DNA from: Opitutaceae bacterium
Lineage (GTDB): Bacteria; Verrucomicrobiota; Verrucomicrobiia; Opitutales; Opitutaceae
Reading direction: 5' to 3'
Length of the DNA: 64,000 bases
NCBI GenBank assembly: GCA_030693515.1
Contig: JAUYAK010000099.1
Location: forward strand, 119,041-183,040
The stretch's first letter is position 1. Each line of letters begins with the position of its first letter. Positions 1-9,400 of the stretch are shown here, one piece after another. A program made the translations under genes and the position numbers. Under the pieces are notes generated by a model that ran no database searches, had not been told where the DNA came from, and saw only the letters and a list, made by a program, of their open reading frames with translations.

Positions 1-2553
1 TTCGATGGAAAATCTCCCCTCCAGTCCGTCATCGTCAAGGAGCTCATCCCGCACATCGACGACACCTACCGCACGATCGCAAAGCGCGAAGCCCGCGCCA
101 TCGAAGGATTCTCGATGGGCGGCGCCGGTGCGCCAAAGATCGGCTTCAAATATCCCGAACTCTTCGGCGCTGTCGGAGTAGTCAGCGGCGCGTTGCATGA
201 CCTTGCGAGCTACTCGTCACGCGGCACCGCGTTTCAGGACATCTACGGCGGCAACAAAAACTATTTCGAGGCCAACGATCCGTGGAACGTGCTTAGGAAA
301 AACGCCGATGCTATCCGCGGTCGCATATTCGTCCGAGTCGCAGTCGGCGGAAAAGACAATCTCCTCGAAAAAAACACCGCGTATCACGAATTGCTGACCA
401 CCCTGAAAATCGAGCACGAGTTCGACGTGGTGCCCGAAGCGGTCCACAATCCTGGGCAGGTTTACGACGGCTTGGGCGACAAGACGTGGGCGTTCTACAC
501 GCGCGCCTTCGGTCGCCTCGCCACCCAACCCGCAGCCGCCACACCCGCCATCGCCCGTGGGTCGAATGAGGCCCCGAATGCGTGGACCGGTGTTGGCACC
601 ATCGAAGGTTGGCGGACGTTTACGGTGAAAACCGAAGACGGTCACGAGACTCCTGCCATCTGGGCCGCACCCGACGGTCCGGGGCCGTTCCCCGCCGTCG
701 TCTGGTTCCACGGCGCCCCGCCCGCACAGGGCGAACGTGGCGAGCGCAACGAAGCGAATCGCGGCCGCTTCGATCTTTTTCTGAAAGCCGGTTTCGTGGT
801 GTGTCTCGGCGATTACCGTGGCGAGCCTTCGGCAGGGAGCGGAATTTCCGGCGTCGACGACGCGGCCGCCATCATCCGCCACGTCAAGACGCTCCCCCGG
901 GTCGATCCGCAACGCGTGGCTGCGATGGGGCACAGCCTGGGTGGGGCGACGGCTTTTTTTGCGGCCACGCGCGAGCCGGTCGCCTGCGTCGTCGACAGCG
1001 CTGCCGCCGCCTATGCCGTGCTCGACATGCCGATGGGCAGCTTGCGGGGCAAGCCAGCTGGCGGCGAGCTTCCCGAGGATCAATTCAACCGCGCCCACGC
1101 CGGCGCGATTCTAAACAGAATCAACGCCCCCACCCTCATCCTCTACGGCGAATCCGACCCCCTCAGTCGGATCAACAAGACGATCTACGACTTGATGAAG
1201 GGACTGGGCAAGAACGTGCGACTCGAGACCTTCGCCGGCGAACATCACGGCATGCTCTTTCGACCGAGCGACCGCGAGCGCGGCCTGCGCGCCTGGACCA
1301 CGATGGTGGAATTTGTTTCGAGCATCCTGCTCCCGCCGACCTCCGCGAAAACGTCCGCAGGCCCTGCAACCGCCGCGCCCGTCCGTTCGGCCGACGCCCC
1401 CCCACGCGTGCCTGCCGGCACCAAAGTTCTTCGCGATCTCGCCTATGTCTCCAAAGGTCATGAGCGCCAGAAGCTCGACCTGTATCTCCCGGAAAAATCC
1501 GATCGCCCGTTGCCGCTCGTCGTCTGGATTCACGGCGGCGGCTGGGCGGCCGGTGACAAGCGCGAAGGAGGCACGCCGGTCAACGCCGGTTACCCTACGC
1601 GCGGCTACGCGGTCGCCAGCCTCAACTACCGCCTCAGCGGGGATGCGATTTTTCCAGCACAAATCGAAGACTGCAAAGCCGCGATCCGGTGGCTCCGCGC
1701 CCACGCGAAGGATTACAAGCTCGATCCGACCCGCATCGGCGTCTGGGGCACCTCGGCGGGCGGACACCTCGTCGCGCTCCTGGGCGCGACTGGCGGCATG
1801 CGCGAGTTCGACGTCGGCGAAAACCTCGACCAATCCAGCTCCGTCGAGGCCGTCTGCGATTACTTCGGGCCCACCGACCTCCTGCAAATGGACGCACACG
1901 CGCTGCCCGGCGCGCGACTCAAGCATGACGCCGCCACCTCGCCCGAGTCGCGGCTCGTGGGCGGCCCAATTCAGGAAAAGCCGTTTCGTGATCGCGCCGC
2001 GCGCGTGAACCCGATCCCATATCTCACCAGGAGCGCGCCGCCCCACCTGATTGTGCACGGCGATCAAGACCCGCTCGTGCCCCACCACCAAAGCCAACTG
2101 CTTTTCGCGGCCTTGAAGCAAACGGGCGTGCCCGTGCGTTTCCATACGATCAAAGGCGCAGGTCACGGTGTCGGCTTCGGCGGCCGAGAGGTAAGCGAGA
2201 TGGTCGGCGCATTTTTCGACCACCACTTGCTTGACAAGCAAACCGCCGCAGCCGACTGGCCCATCGCAATGACGTCCGAGAGCGCGGCGTCAGCCATCCC
2301 ACCTGCGCCGGCAGCTCAATCCACGTCGCCAGCCGCGTCAGCGCCTGCGCAACCCAACAACGGAAAGACAGCCCCGGCCCAAGGACAGCGGCCAACGTGG
2401 GACCAAATACTTGCCCGCGAGGACGCCGATCACGACGGCAAGATCACGCGCGAGGAATTCAAGGGACCGCCTCCCCTCTTCTCCCGACTCGATCGCAACG
2501 GCGACGGTGTGCTCACCAAAGAGGAATTCGAATCTGCCGGTGCGCCGCGTTAA
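1..2553 (+). CDS. Three-domain alpha/beta-hydrolase (esterase) with C-terminal EF-hands, 5' partial
   Basis: The frame is open from base 1, so the N-terminus lies upstream; 850 residues are visible. Three alpha/beta-hydrolase domains follow one another. The first is esterase-D/enterochelin-esterase-like, with nucleophile motif GFSMGG (visible Ser about 38). The second is dienelactone-hydrolase/peptidase-S9-like, with GHSLGG, then GESD and EHH as probable Asp and His. The third is HSL/BD-FAE-like, with HGGGW oxyanion motif, GTSAGG nucleophile elbow, GDQDP and GAGHG. A Pro/Ala-rich linker leads to two canonical EF-hand loops (DADHDGKITREE and DRNGDGVLTKEE), so calcium binding is likely. It probably removes acyl groups from plant or algal polysaccharides outside the cytoplasm, but the substrate cannot be read from sequence. 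It leads a tightly spaced operon with two sugar isomerase-like genes and a sulfatase. Confidence 0.88.
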   Translation, partial: FDGKSPLQSVIVKELIPHIDDTYRTIAKREARAIEGFSMGGAGAPKIGFKYPELFGAVGVVSGALHDLASYSSRGTAFQDIYGGNKNYFEANDPWNVLRKNADAIRGRIFVRVAVGGKDNLLEKNTAYHELLTTLKIEHEFDVVPEAVHNPGQVYDGLGDKTWAFYTRAFGRLATQPAAATPAIARGSNEAPNAWTGVGTIEGWRTFTVKTEDGHETPAIWAAPDGPGPFPAVVWFHGAPPAQGERGERNEANRGRFDLFLKAGFVVCLGDYRGEPSAGSGISGVDDAAAIIRHVKTLPRVDPQRVAAMGHSLGGATAFFAATREPVACVVDSAAAAYAVLDMPMGSLRGKPAGGELPEDQFNRAHAGAILNRINAPTLILYGESDPLSRINKTIYDLMKGLGKNVRLETFAGEHHGMLFRPSDRERGLRAWTTMVEFVSSILLPPTSAKTSAGPATAAPVRSADAPPRVPAGTKVLRDLAYVSKGHERQKLDLYLPEKSDRPLPLVVWIHGGGWAAGDKREGGTPVNAGYPTRGYAVASLNYRLSGDAIFPAQIEDCKAAIRWLRAHAKDYKLDPTRIGVWGTSAGGHLVALLGATGGMREFDVGENLDQSSSVEAVCDYFGPTDLLQMDAHALPGARLKHDAATSPESRLVGGPIQEKPFRDRAARVNPIPYLTRSAPPHLIVHGDQDPLVPHHQSQLLFAALKQTGVPVRFHTIKGAGHGVGFGGREVSEMVGAFFDHHLLDKQTAAADWPIAMTSESAASAIPPAPAAQSTSPAASAPAQPNNGKTAPAQGQRPTWDQILAREDADHDGKITREEFKGPPPLFSRLDRNGDGVLTKEEFESAGAPR

Positions 2554-2571
2554 CCCACCTGCGCAAATTCC

Positions 2572-3543
2572 ATGAACCGCCGCCACTTTATTTCCTCCGT
2601 CGCCGGTGCAACAGGCGTTGCGCTGACCGCCGGCGCCGCACCTGGCGAACCGACCAAGAAAACGCCCGCGAAACGCTACCAACGCGGAGTCAGCCCATGG
2701 CCCATCTCGCTCGATACCTCTACGATTCGACCTGCCTCACTGCGGGACAAAGTCCGAATTGCTGCCAAAGCAGGTTACGATGCGATTGAACCGTGGGAAT
2801 GGGACTTGGCGCCATTCGAACAACAGGGAGGCGACTTGCGCGAGCTCGGCCGGGAGATTCGCGATTTGGGACTGACCGTTCCGAGCGTAATCGGATTATG
2901 GAATGCCATCCCGGAGACACGCGAGGCGTGGGAAGCCTCGCTCGAGGCTACACGCAATCGGATGCGGATGGCCGCCGCCATCGGCGCACAACATATCCAG
3001 GTCGTGCCAGGGCCGCGCCACCAGATCGTCGATCTGAAATGGGCCGCCGCACGCTACCGGGACTTGCTGGAGATTGGGATCAATGAATTCAATCTCATCC
3101 CCGCGATGGTGTTCTTGAAATTGTGGAAATTGCCGGTCCGCCTGGGCGAAGCCGCCGCCATCGCCCTCGATGCCGATCATCCGAAGGCGAAAATCATCCC
3201 GGACGTTTACCATATGCATATTGGCGGCTCGGGGTTTCATTCGCTCAAGCACATCCGCGGCGATTTCATCGCTATCTTCCAATTTAACGACGCGCCGAAC
3301 ACACCCAGCATCGACCAGTTGACAGACGAGCACCGCATCTATCCGGGAGATGGCATCCTGCCGCTGACGCAATGCCTCCGCGATCTACACGCGATCGATT
3401 ACCGCGGCTGCATTTCCCTCGAACTCTACAATCCGAACTATTGGAAGGAAGACCTGCAACAGGTGGCTGAGACGGGCCTGCGGAAAACACTCGCCGTCAT
3501 TCACGCTGCAGTAGGGTCCGTGGAAAAGGAAAACGCCCCGTGA
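2572..3543 (+). CDS. Exported sugar phosphate isomerase/epimerase-like TIM-barrel protein
   Basis: This 323-residue protein has an N-terminal Tat-like signal (MNRRHF followed by a hydrophobic Ala/Gly stretch) and a xylose-isomerase-like TIM barrel (AP endonuclease family 2 fold). Visible barrel landmarks are the first strand (GYDAIEPWEW), the metal-site region IPDVYHMH and the last-strand acidic motif ISLELYN. The position where homologues usually have a metal-binding Glu (PMLEFW-type motif) reads IPAMVF, so one ligand may be missing. The gene starts 18 bp after the esterase stop, and its TGA overlaps the GTG start of the next gene (GTGA), suggesting translational coupling. Hydroxypyruvate isomerase or ketosugar epimerase activity is typical of the family; the real substrate is unknown. 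Confidence 0.85.
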   Translation: MNRRHFISSVAGATGVALTAGAAPGEPTKKTPAKRYQRGVSPWPISLDTSTIRPASLRDKVRIAAKAGYDAIEPWEWDLAPFEQQGGDLRELGREIRDLGLTVPSVIGLWNAIPETREAWEASLEATRNRMRMAAAIGAQHIQVVPGPRHQIVDLKWAAARYRDLLEIGINEFNLIPAMVFLKLWKLPVRLGEAAAIALDADHPKAKIIPDVYHMHIGGSGFHSLKHIRGDFIAIFQFNDAPNTPSIDQLTDEHRIYPGDGILPLTQCLRDLHAIDYRGCISLELYNPNYWKEDLQQVAETGLRKTLAVIHAAVGSVEKENAP

Positions 3544-4523
3544 AGCGCCGCCGTTTTCTTCAAGGCGCGGCCGCCGCACTGGCCGCAGGCGCGAATCGGC
3601 ACCTCCTCGCGGCTCCTGGCGCGAGCGCGCCGCGCTACCGTCTTGCCTTGGGACAATGGAGTTTTCATCGCGCATTCCGCGGCGAGCCAGGATCACCGAA
3701 ACGCAACGGACTCGAGTTTCCCGGCCTGGCCGCCGAACTCGGCTTCGAAGGCGTGGACTACAGCGGCCTTCTTCTCGGCGAGCACTACTCCGACTCCAGG
3801 TATCTCGCGGAACTAAACCGCCGCGCCTCCGATGCCGGCGTCAAAAACCTGCTCATCCTTGTCGACCTCCGCGATCCGCTCGGCGCACGCGCAGAGTCTG
3901 CACGGCGCGACGCGGTCGCGAAGTTTCGCCCGTGGCTGGAAGCCGCCTCCACACTCGGATGCACTGGGATCCGGGTGAACGCGATCGGCGACGCAACGCT
4001 GCCCGCGGACGAACAGGCCCGGCTTGTATCCGACGGAGTGTCGCGACTGCTCGAGTTGAGCGGCCCTTTGAGCCTCGATGTGTTGATCGAAAACCACGGC
4101 GAGGGCCTCAACTGCGACGGCGCCTGGATCGCATCGGTGGTGAGGGGCGTCAACCACGCGCGCTGCGGCACCTTGCCCGACTTCGGGAATTTCCAGAAAA
4201 ACCGTGCGCGCGGCGAATTTCACGACCGCTACGCTGGCGTGGCTGCAATGCTACCAGCGGCGAAATGCATCTGCGCCAAAGCGCACGACTTCGACGCGAA
4301 TGGCGACGAGTGCCATACCGACTACGCGCGGATGCTTCGCCTTGTTGCCGATTCCGGCTATCGCGGCTGGATCGAGGTGGAATACGAAGGCCCCGGCGGC
4401 GCACCGCGCACGCCGCCACCCGAACGCCCGCCCGCCGCCCCGCTCGACGAGCGCGAAGGCACGATCGCCACCAAACGCCTGCTCCGAAAACTTCTCGCTT
4501 CCGCGCTGCACGCGCGAGGCTGA
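3540..4523 (+). CDS. Tat-exported sugar phosphate isomerase/epimerase family protein
   Basis: This 327-residue TIM-barrel protein has a clear twin-arginine signal ([18 protein letters not shown]). Metal-site candidates typical of the family are visible in order: LIENHG (Glu), LPDFGNF (Asp), KAHDFD (His) and IEVEYEG (Glu). The set is complete, unlike that of the preceding paralogue. The start is a GTG overlapping the stop of the previous gene by 4 nt, so the two are probably co-translated and may act as a pair. A proline-rich segment near residue 290 precedes the C-terminal helix. The likely role is isomerisation, epimerisation or oxidation-linked processing of an unusual sugar released by the neighbouring esterase and sulfatase; the exact reaction is not inferable. 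Confidence 0.85.
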   Translation: MKRRRFLQGAAAALAAGANRHLLAAPGASAPRYRLALGQWSFHRAFRGEPGSPKRNGLEFPGLAAELGFEGVDYSGLLLGEHYSDSRYLAELNRRASDAGVKNLLILVDLRDPLGARAESARRDAVAKFRPWLEAASTLGCTGIRVNAIGDATLPADEQARLVSDGVSRLLELSGPLSLDVLIENHGEGLNCDGAWIASVVRGVNHARCGTLPDFGNFQKNRARGEFHDRYAGVAAMLPAAKCICAKAHDFDANGDECHTDYARMLRLVADSGYRGWIEVEYEGPGGAPRTPPPERPPAAPLDEREGTIATKRLLRKLLASALHARG

Positions 4524-4535
4524 CCTCAGACGAGC

Positions 4536-6005
4536 ATGTCGCCGCGCCCGCCGGCCCGAGGTCTTTTCGCCGCGACACTGGTCACGCTGGTGGCGCTTTC
4601 TCCGCCGTTCGCGACTGCGTCCGCCTCGTCGCAGCGTCCGAATATCGTCTTTATCCTCGCGGACGATCTCGGGTGGGCGGACCTGGGTTGTTATGGTGCG
4701 GATCTGCACGAGACGCCACACCTCGACCGGCTCGCACACGAGGGCGTGCGCTTCACGAGGGCCTACGCAATGTCCGTCTGCACGCCGACGCGCGCGGCCA
4801 TTCTCACTGGCAAGCACGCCGCGCGGCTGCACCTGACGGTATGGCGCGAAAGCTCGGTTGAGCGCGAGGCACAGGCGCCCAAATCCCGGCGCAAGCTGCT
4901 GCCACCAGTCACGGTCCACAATTTGCCGCACAGCGAAATGACGATCGCCGAAGCGCTAAAGGCCGTGGGTTATCTCACCTTTCACGTCGGCAAGTGGCAT
5001 CTCGGCGATGCCGATCACGCCTCGGAGACCCAGGGGTTCGATGTGAATATTGGTGGCACACACTGGGGTTCGCCCACCACGTTTTTCTGGCCGTTCAGCG
5101 GCCCGAATGCGGGCCGCGAATTTCGCTTCGTGCCCGGCCTCGGCCTTGGCCGACCCGGGGATCATCTCGGCGACCGGCTCACCGACATGGCGCTCCGGCT
5201 CGTCGATGCCGCCGGCGACCGTCCGTTCTTTCTCAATCTCTGGTATTACGACGTGCACACGCCCATCGAGGCCCGGCCGGAGTCGGTCGCGCGCTATCGC
5301 GCCCGGGTGAAACCCGGCTTGCACCAACAGAACCCCGATTACGCCGCCATGCTCGCCAGGCTCGACGAAAACGTGGGCCGCGTCCTCGCGCACCTCGAAC
5401 GGCGCGGGCTCGCCGGGCGCACGCTCGTCGTTTTTGCGTCCGATAACGGCGGATACATCGGTGGTTACCAGGGGCGCCCGGTGACGACGAACACACCGCT
5501 CCGCAGCGGTAAGGGCTCGCTTTACGAGGGCGGCATCCGAGTGCCGCTTATCGCCCGGCTGCCGGGGGTCACGCCGCCGGGCGCGGTGTGCGAAACGCCG
5601 GTCCTCTGCACGGATTTCTTCCGGACGTTCGCCGAGCTCGCCGGTGCCGATGGCGGCACCGCGAGCGATGGCATGAGCCTGCTGCCACTGCTCCGCGCCC
5701 CGCGTGCCACCCTGCCGCGCGACGCGCTCTTCTTTCACTACCCGCACTACTACGCGACCACGTCGCCGGCCAGCGCGGTGCTCGCGGGTGATTGGAAACT
5801 GCTGGAGTATTTCGAGGACAACCGCGCCGAGCTATTCAATCTCCGCGACGATCCCGGCGAACACCACAACCGGGCCGCCGACTCACCCGACCGTGCCGCC
5901 GAACTCCGTGCCCGACTCCACGTTTGGCGCAGCGAAGTTGGCGCGCAGATGCCCGTGCCCAATCCGCTCGCCGGCACCGTCAGCGCTCCGCGCCCTCCGC
6001 CGTGA
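4536..6005 (+). CDS. Secreted sulfatase (arylsulfatase A-like, formylglycine-dependent)
   Basis: This 489-residue protein starts with a signal peptide (about residues 1-31), followed by the sulfatase N-terminal sequence PNIVFILADD, whose Asp43-Asp44 bind the metal. The CTPTRAAILTG motif has Cys82 in the position converted to formylglycine, matching the C-x-P-S/T-R rule of type I sulfatases. GKWHLG, YDVHTP and ASDNGG are further family signatures, and the C-terminal domain is present. It hydrolyses sulfate esters, probably on a sulfated polysaccharide in the periplasm or outside the cell, and needs a formylglycine-generating enzyme that is not in this window. It follows the isomerase gene by 12 bp and closes the operon. 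Confidence 0.95.
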   Translation: MSPRPPARGLFAATLVTLVALSPPFATASASSQRPNIVFILADDLGWADLGCYGADLHETPHLDRLAHEGVRFTRAYAMSVCTPTRAAILTGKHAARLHLTVWRESSVEREAQAPKSRRKLLPPVTVHNLPHSEMTIAEALKAVGYLTFHVGKWHLGDADHASETQGFDVNIGGTHWGSPTTFFWPFSGPNAGREFRFVPGLGLGRPGDHLGDRLTDMALRLVDAAGDRPFFLNLWYYDVHTPIEARPESVARYRARVKPGLHQQNPDYAAMLARLDENVGRVLAHLERRGLAGRTLVVFASDNGGYIGGYQGRPVTTNTPLRSGKGSLYEGGIRVPLIARLPGVTPPGAVCETPVLCTDFFRTFAELAGADGGTASDGMSLLPLLRAPRATLPRDALFFHYPHYYATTSPASAVLAGDWKLLEYFEDNRAELFNLRDDPGEHHNRAADSPDRAAELRARLHVWRSEVGAQMPVPNPLAGTVSAPRPPP

Positions 6006-6057
6006 GGTCGTCAAATCCATGCCGCCGGCTCACGAAATCGATTCAATCCCCGCAAAC

Positions 6058-6169
6058 ATGAACGCTACCCTCCACGAAAAACTGCCCCGCACTACGCGCC
6101 GGATCGCTCCTCCTCCTTGGCACGCTTCTCGCCACGTCACACACTAGCAACAACGCCGCGGTTCGCTGA
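6058..6169 (+). pseudogene. Signal-peptide stub of a lost exported protein
   Basis: A short ATG-initiated stretch starts at 6058. Across a frame change near 6085-6089 it is followed by a strikingly hydrophobic signal-like segment (ALRAGSLLLLGTLLATS) ending at a TGA at 6167. The two halves are in different frames, so nothing functional is made unless a base was lost in sequencing. It collides head-on with a LacI stub on the other strand, with which it overlaps, as expected for a deletion that removed the 3' parts of two converging genes. The call rests only on the hydrophobic pattern, so it is tentative. Confidence 0.3.
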
Positions 6170-6266
6170 TCTTGGGATGATTGCGCAGCGCGCGCGCGAC
6201 CGTCGTGCAGCTGACACCGGCCCGCTCGGCCACCTCCCGCATTCTGACTGGGTCCGGTTCCGGCAT
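6144..6266 (-). pseudogene. LacI-family regulator remnant (DNA-binding domain only)
   Basis: A 40-codon reading frame on the minus strand encodes VRMREVAERAGVSCTTVARA followed by LRNHPKISEP. This is the canonical LacI/GalR helix-turn-helix (usual form: DVAREAGVSxxTVSRALN) and nothing else. It stops at a TAG right after the recognition helix region, where a full regulator would continue for about 300 residues with hinge and sugar-binding domain. The ATG at 6266 or a second Met eight codons later could serve as start. It lies just downstream of the TBDR gene on the same strand, so it was probably the local sugar-responsive repressor before truncation. Confidence 0.7.
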
Positions 6267-6407
6267 GAACGATACGCCCAATATCCGCGCCAAGAGCGCG
6301 CGCCGTCAAAGGTTAACCGCGATTCGGACTTTGCGTTCCTTGTCGCTCTCTCGCCCAGCGCCAGCTCTGGTTTCAGTTACCAGCATCGCGATGGTGCCGG
6401 AGCCACC

Positions 6408-9400
6408 TCAGAACTCGATCGAATTCCTGAACTCCCAGATCAATGGCGGAGCGACGCGCACCTGCGCAAGTGAGCCGTCGGGCTGCGTGCTGATGGGAAT
6501 GAGAGCGCGCTCGCGTATCACATTGCGCAACGCGAGTCGGGCCGTCCAAGCGGCCTTCGTCCACTTGAGCGGGATGCGATAGCTCGTCCACACATCGACA
6601 TTCAACTCGGTCGGGCCGAAGAATGGACGATCAATATCCGAAACCAATTGTCCGTCCGGGTTGGTTTTGAGTGGGTAGCCGATGGCTACCTTGTCCTGCC
6701 AGCGGACCGCGCCGCCCACACCCGCGCCCTTGAGCCACGAGGCGTCTGAGCCGAATTCGTAATTCGTCACCAAGTTCGCGCGCCACTTGCGTTGCTCCGG
6801 TGAAATCCGGCCGTCCTGCGAAGCGATGGTGCGCGACGGAATCATCACCACGGGTTCATACCACGCGCTGAATGCCGGGCTGCCCGGACCACGCGGGAGG
6901 TTGTAGACGGAGCGCCAGGCTGTCTGGCGCTGTGCAATGTAGCGGGCGACATCGGCGGCGGCGCCGGTGGTCATCGTCTCCTGTTTGCCGACGTTCAGCG
7001 CGATCCGCCAGCGTGGCGTGGGATTTACGATGCCATCGACTTCGAAACCCTTCGCAGTGCGATCCGACGCACTACTCGCCGTGCCCCCGGGAATACGATA
7101 CGTCCACTGCCCTTGCCCGTTGGGCAGCGTGACGAATGTCGCCGACACGAATTTTCGTGTGGCTTCCGGCGGAAGGCCGAACGCATCGATTTGGGCCTGC
7201 GTGACGAGGCCGGCCTGCTTGTCTTCATACAGGTAATTGAGCGCGACGAACTCGGCCTGGTTGATGACGATGTTCCACGCGAGGTTGCTGGCGTCGGGGC
7301 TGGATTCGTTGAGCACCTTGGCGTCATACCAGTTCACGCGGAAGTTCACTTTGTCGTCTAGCATGGCGAGCGTGAAGCCGTATTCCTTCGATTTGCCGCC
7401 GGGCGAAGAGATTGAATCGCCGAAGATGTTCACGCGCGCGGCGAGTGGCTGGAAGTTTTCCGACTGGCTGTAGTGGACGCTCAGCCCTGAGCGCAGCGGC
7501 AGTTTTAGCGGCAAGCGGGCGACCGCGCTATAGCTCCAAACTTTTTCATCGACGGTCGAGGTAGCCGCGCTGGGCGGCGCAAGGCGGTTGAGCAGGACCG
7601 AACCTTCGAGATCGGTGGGAATGGGAGCGAGTTGGAAGGAGTCGCTGCGATCGCGACGCCAGCCCGCCATCGTTACGAGGTGATCCTTCAACCAATTGCT
7701 TTTCAGGACCACGGCGGCAGAGTCGATCTCCTGGCGGTTGGCTGCACCGCCGAACGGCTGGGCGAATTCCTGGGCCTGCTGAGTCGTCCACGCCTGGGTC
7801 TGGATGTCGAAGCCAGTGATCGGATAAATCGCTCCGGGCTGCCACACCGGCGCGGTAGGGTAACCGCTGATTCGCACGTTTGAAATGGAGGCCGCACTGG
7901 CGACGGACGGTCCGAGGTAAATCACGTTTTGCACGCGACGGCGGAAATTATTGAGCACGCCGTTGAGGTTTTCGTTCACGCGATTGGCCGCGCCGGCGCC
8001 GACCCAGCCCATGCGCCAGTTGATGCTGCGCTGGTCGATCTCCTGTCGGTCGAGCAGGCCGGTAAGCGTGTGCCGTCCGAGCCACGGAGCGAGCCGGCCG
8101 GACGAACGGCGCTTGAAATCGAATTCGTAGAATGCGGTGGCGCGCACGCTCTCGCGCTCCGTGCGAGACTCGCCCTTCTGCGGCGTGGCCATGACGTAAG
8201 GCCGGCCGAAATTCGGGTTGCCGCGGCCGTCGAGATACCGCGTGTTGAGGTCGACCCAGATACGGTAGGATTCCTGCGCCCCGATCGGGTCGAAGGACTC
8301 GTCGCTATAGCGCTGCCGATTAAATGCCAGCTCGAAACCGGTCTGGCCGTCGAGCAGGCTCTGCTCGAGCGACGCCCCGATCGAATCGAAGTCCGTGTGC
8401 ACACCGCCCGTGTTGCCGGCGAGCAGGTTCTTCCGGAAATCGTAAACGGAAAGATCCGTGAACCCCTGCAACCGATACGAGCCGTTGCCGGGCACCTCGG
8501 CAAGGTTGGCGCCGCCGACCCACTGGCGAACGGGCGCGGGGGCGTTGCGCCGGCCCTGCACACCGTTGGCGGTGGGAGCGCTGGCGTTTGGCTGGTCCCA
8601 GATCGTGGCCCACTGCCAGAAGAACTGCTGGGAAAAGAGAACCGGCGGCACGAGCGCGAAGTTGTCGGTCGAGGCATCCCAGGTCGGGCGCGCGCTCTTC
8701 ATCCACACGCTGATGTTGTCGATCGGGCTCGTGTAGTTGGGGCGGTTGGCGGCGATGCGACCGAACTCCACGTCGGCGCGGAGCGTCGTGCGGGCCAGCG
8801 GCCGGTAGAGCGCCGCGAGAAAGCCGCGTGAATCTCGCTCGAAGGTGGGTTCCTGCTCGAACTGCTGATCGCTATGCAGGCCCGCAAAGCGCAGGGCGAG
8901 CTTGCCGGGGATGAGCACCCAGTTCGTGTCGAGTGTGCCGCGGTAGGAGCCGAAGCGGGCGAACTCGGCCGCGAGAGTGGTGTGCGGCTGGAACGTCGGC
9001 TTGATCAGACCGTAGTTCACGATGCCGGCCGCACTGCCGAGACCGAACAGGATCGCGTTGGGCCCCCGACTGATCTCGACGCGCTCGACATTATAGCTGT
9101 CGAAGGGGATTTCGGTCAGAAAATAATTGCGGGTGATATCGGCCGACCCGATGCCGCGGACGCGCGTGGCGGACTGCGGCGAACGGCGCACGGTGCCGAT
9201 TCCTTGCAGGTTTTCAGCGCCCGATCCGGCCGACGCGCCGCCGGCGAAATTGCCCTCGGGCCCACCCGCCTCGGTGCCGAGCGTGTAGGTGAACAGCTCG
9301 TTCACGTTCTTCACGCCGGTGTCGGCGAGAAACTCGGTCGTGATGACGGAAAGCGATGCGCCGATGTCTGCAATCTTCGTCTTGAGTCGCGTGCCGGCTA

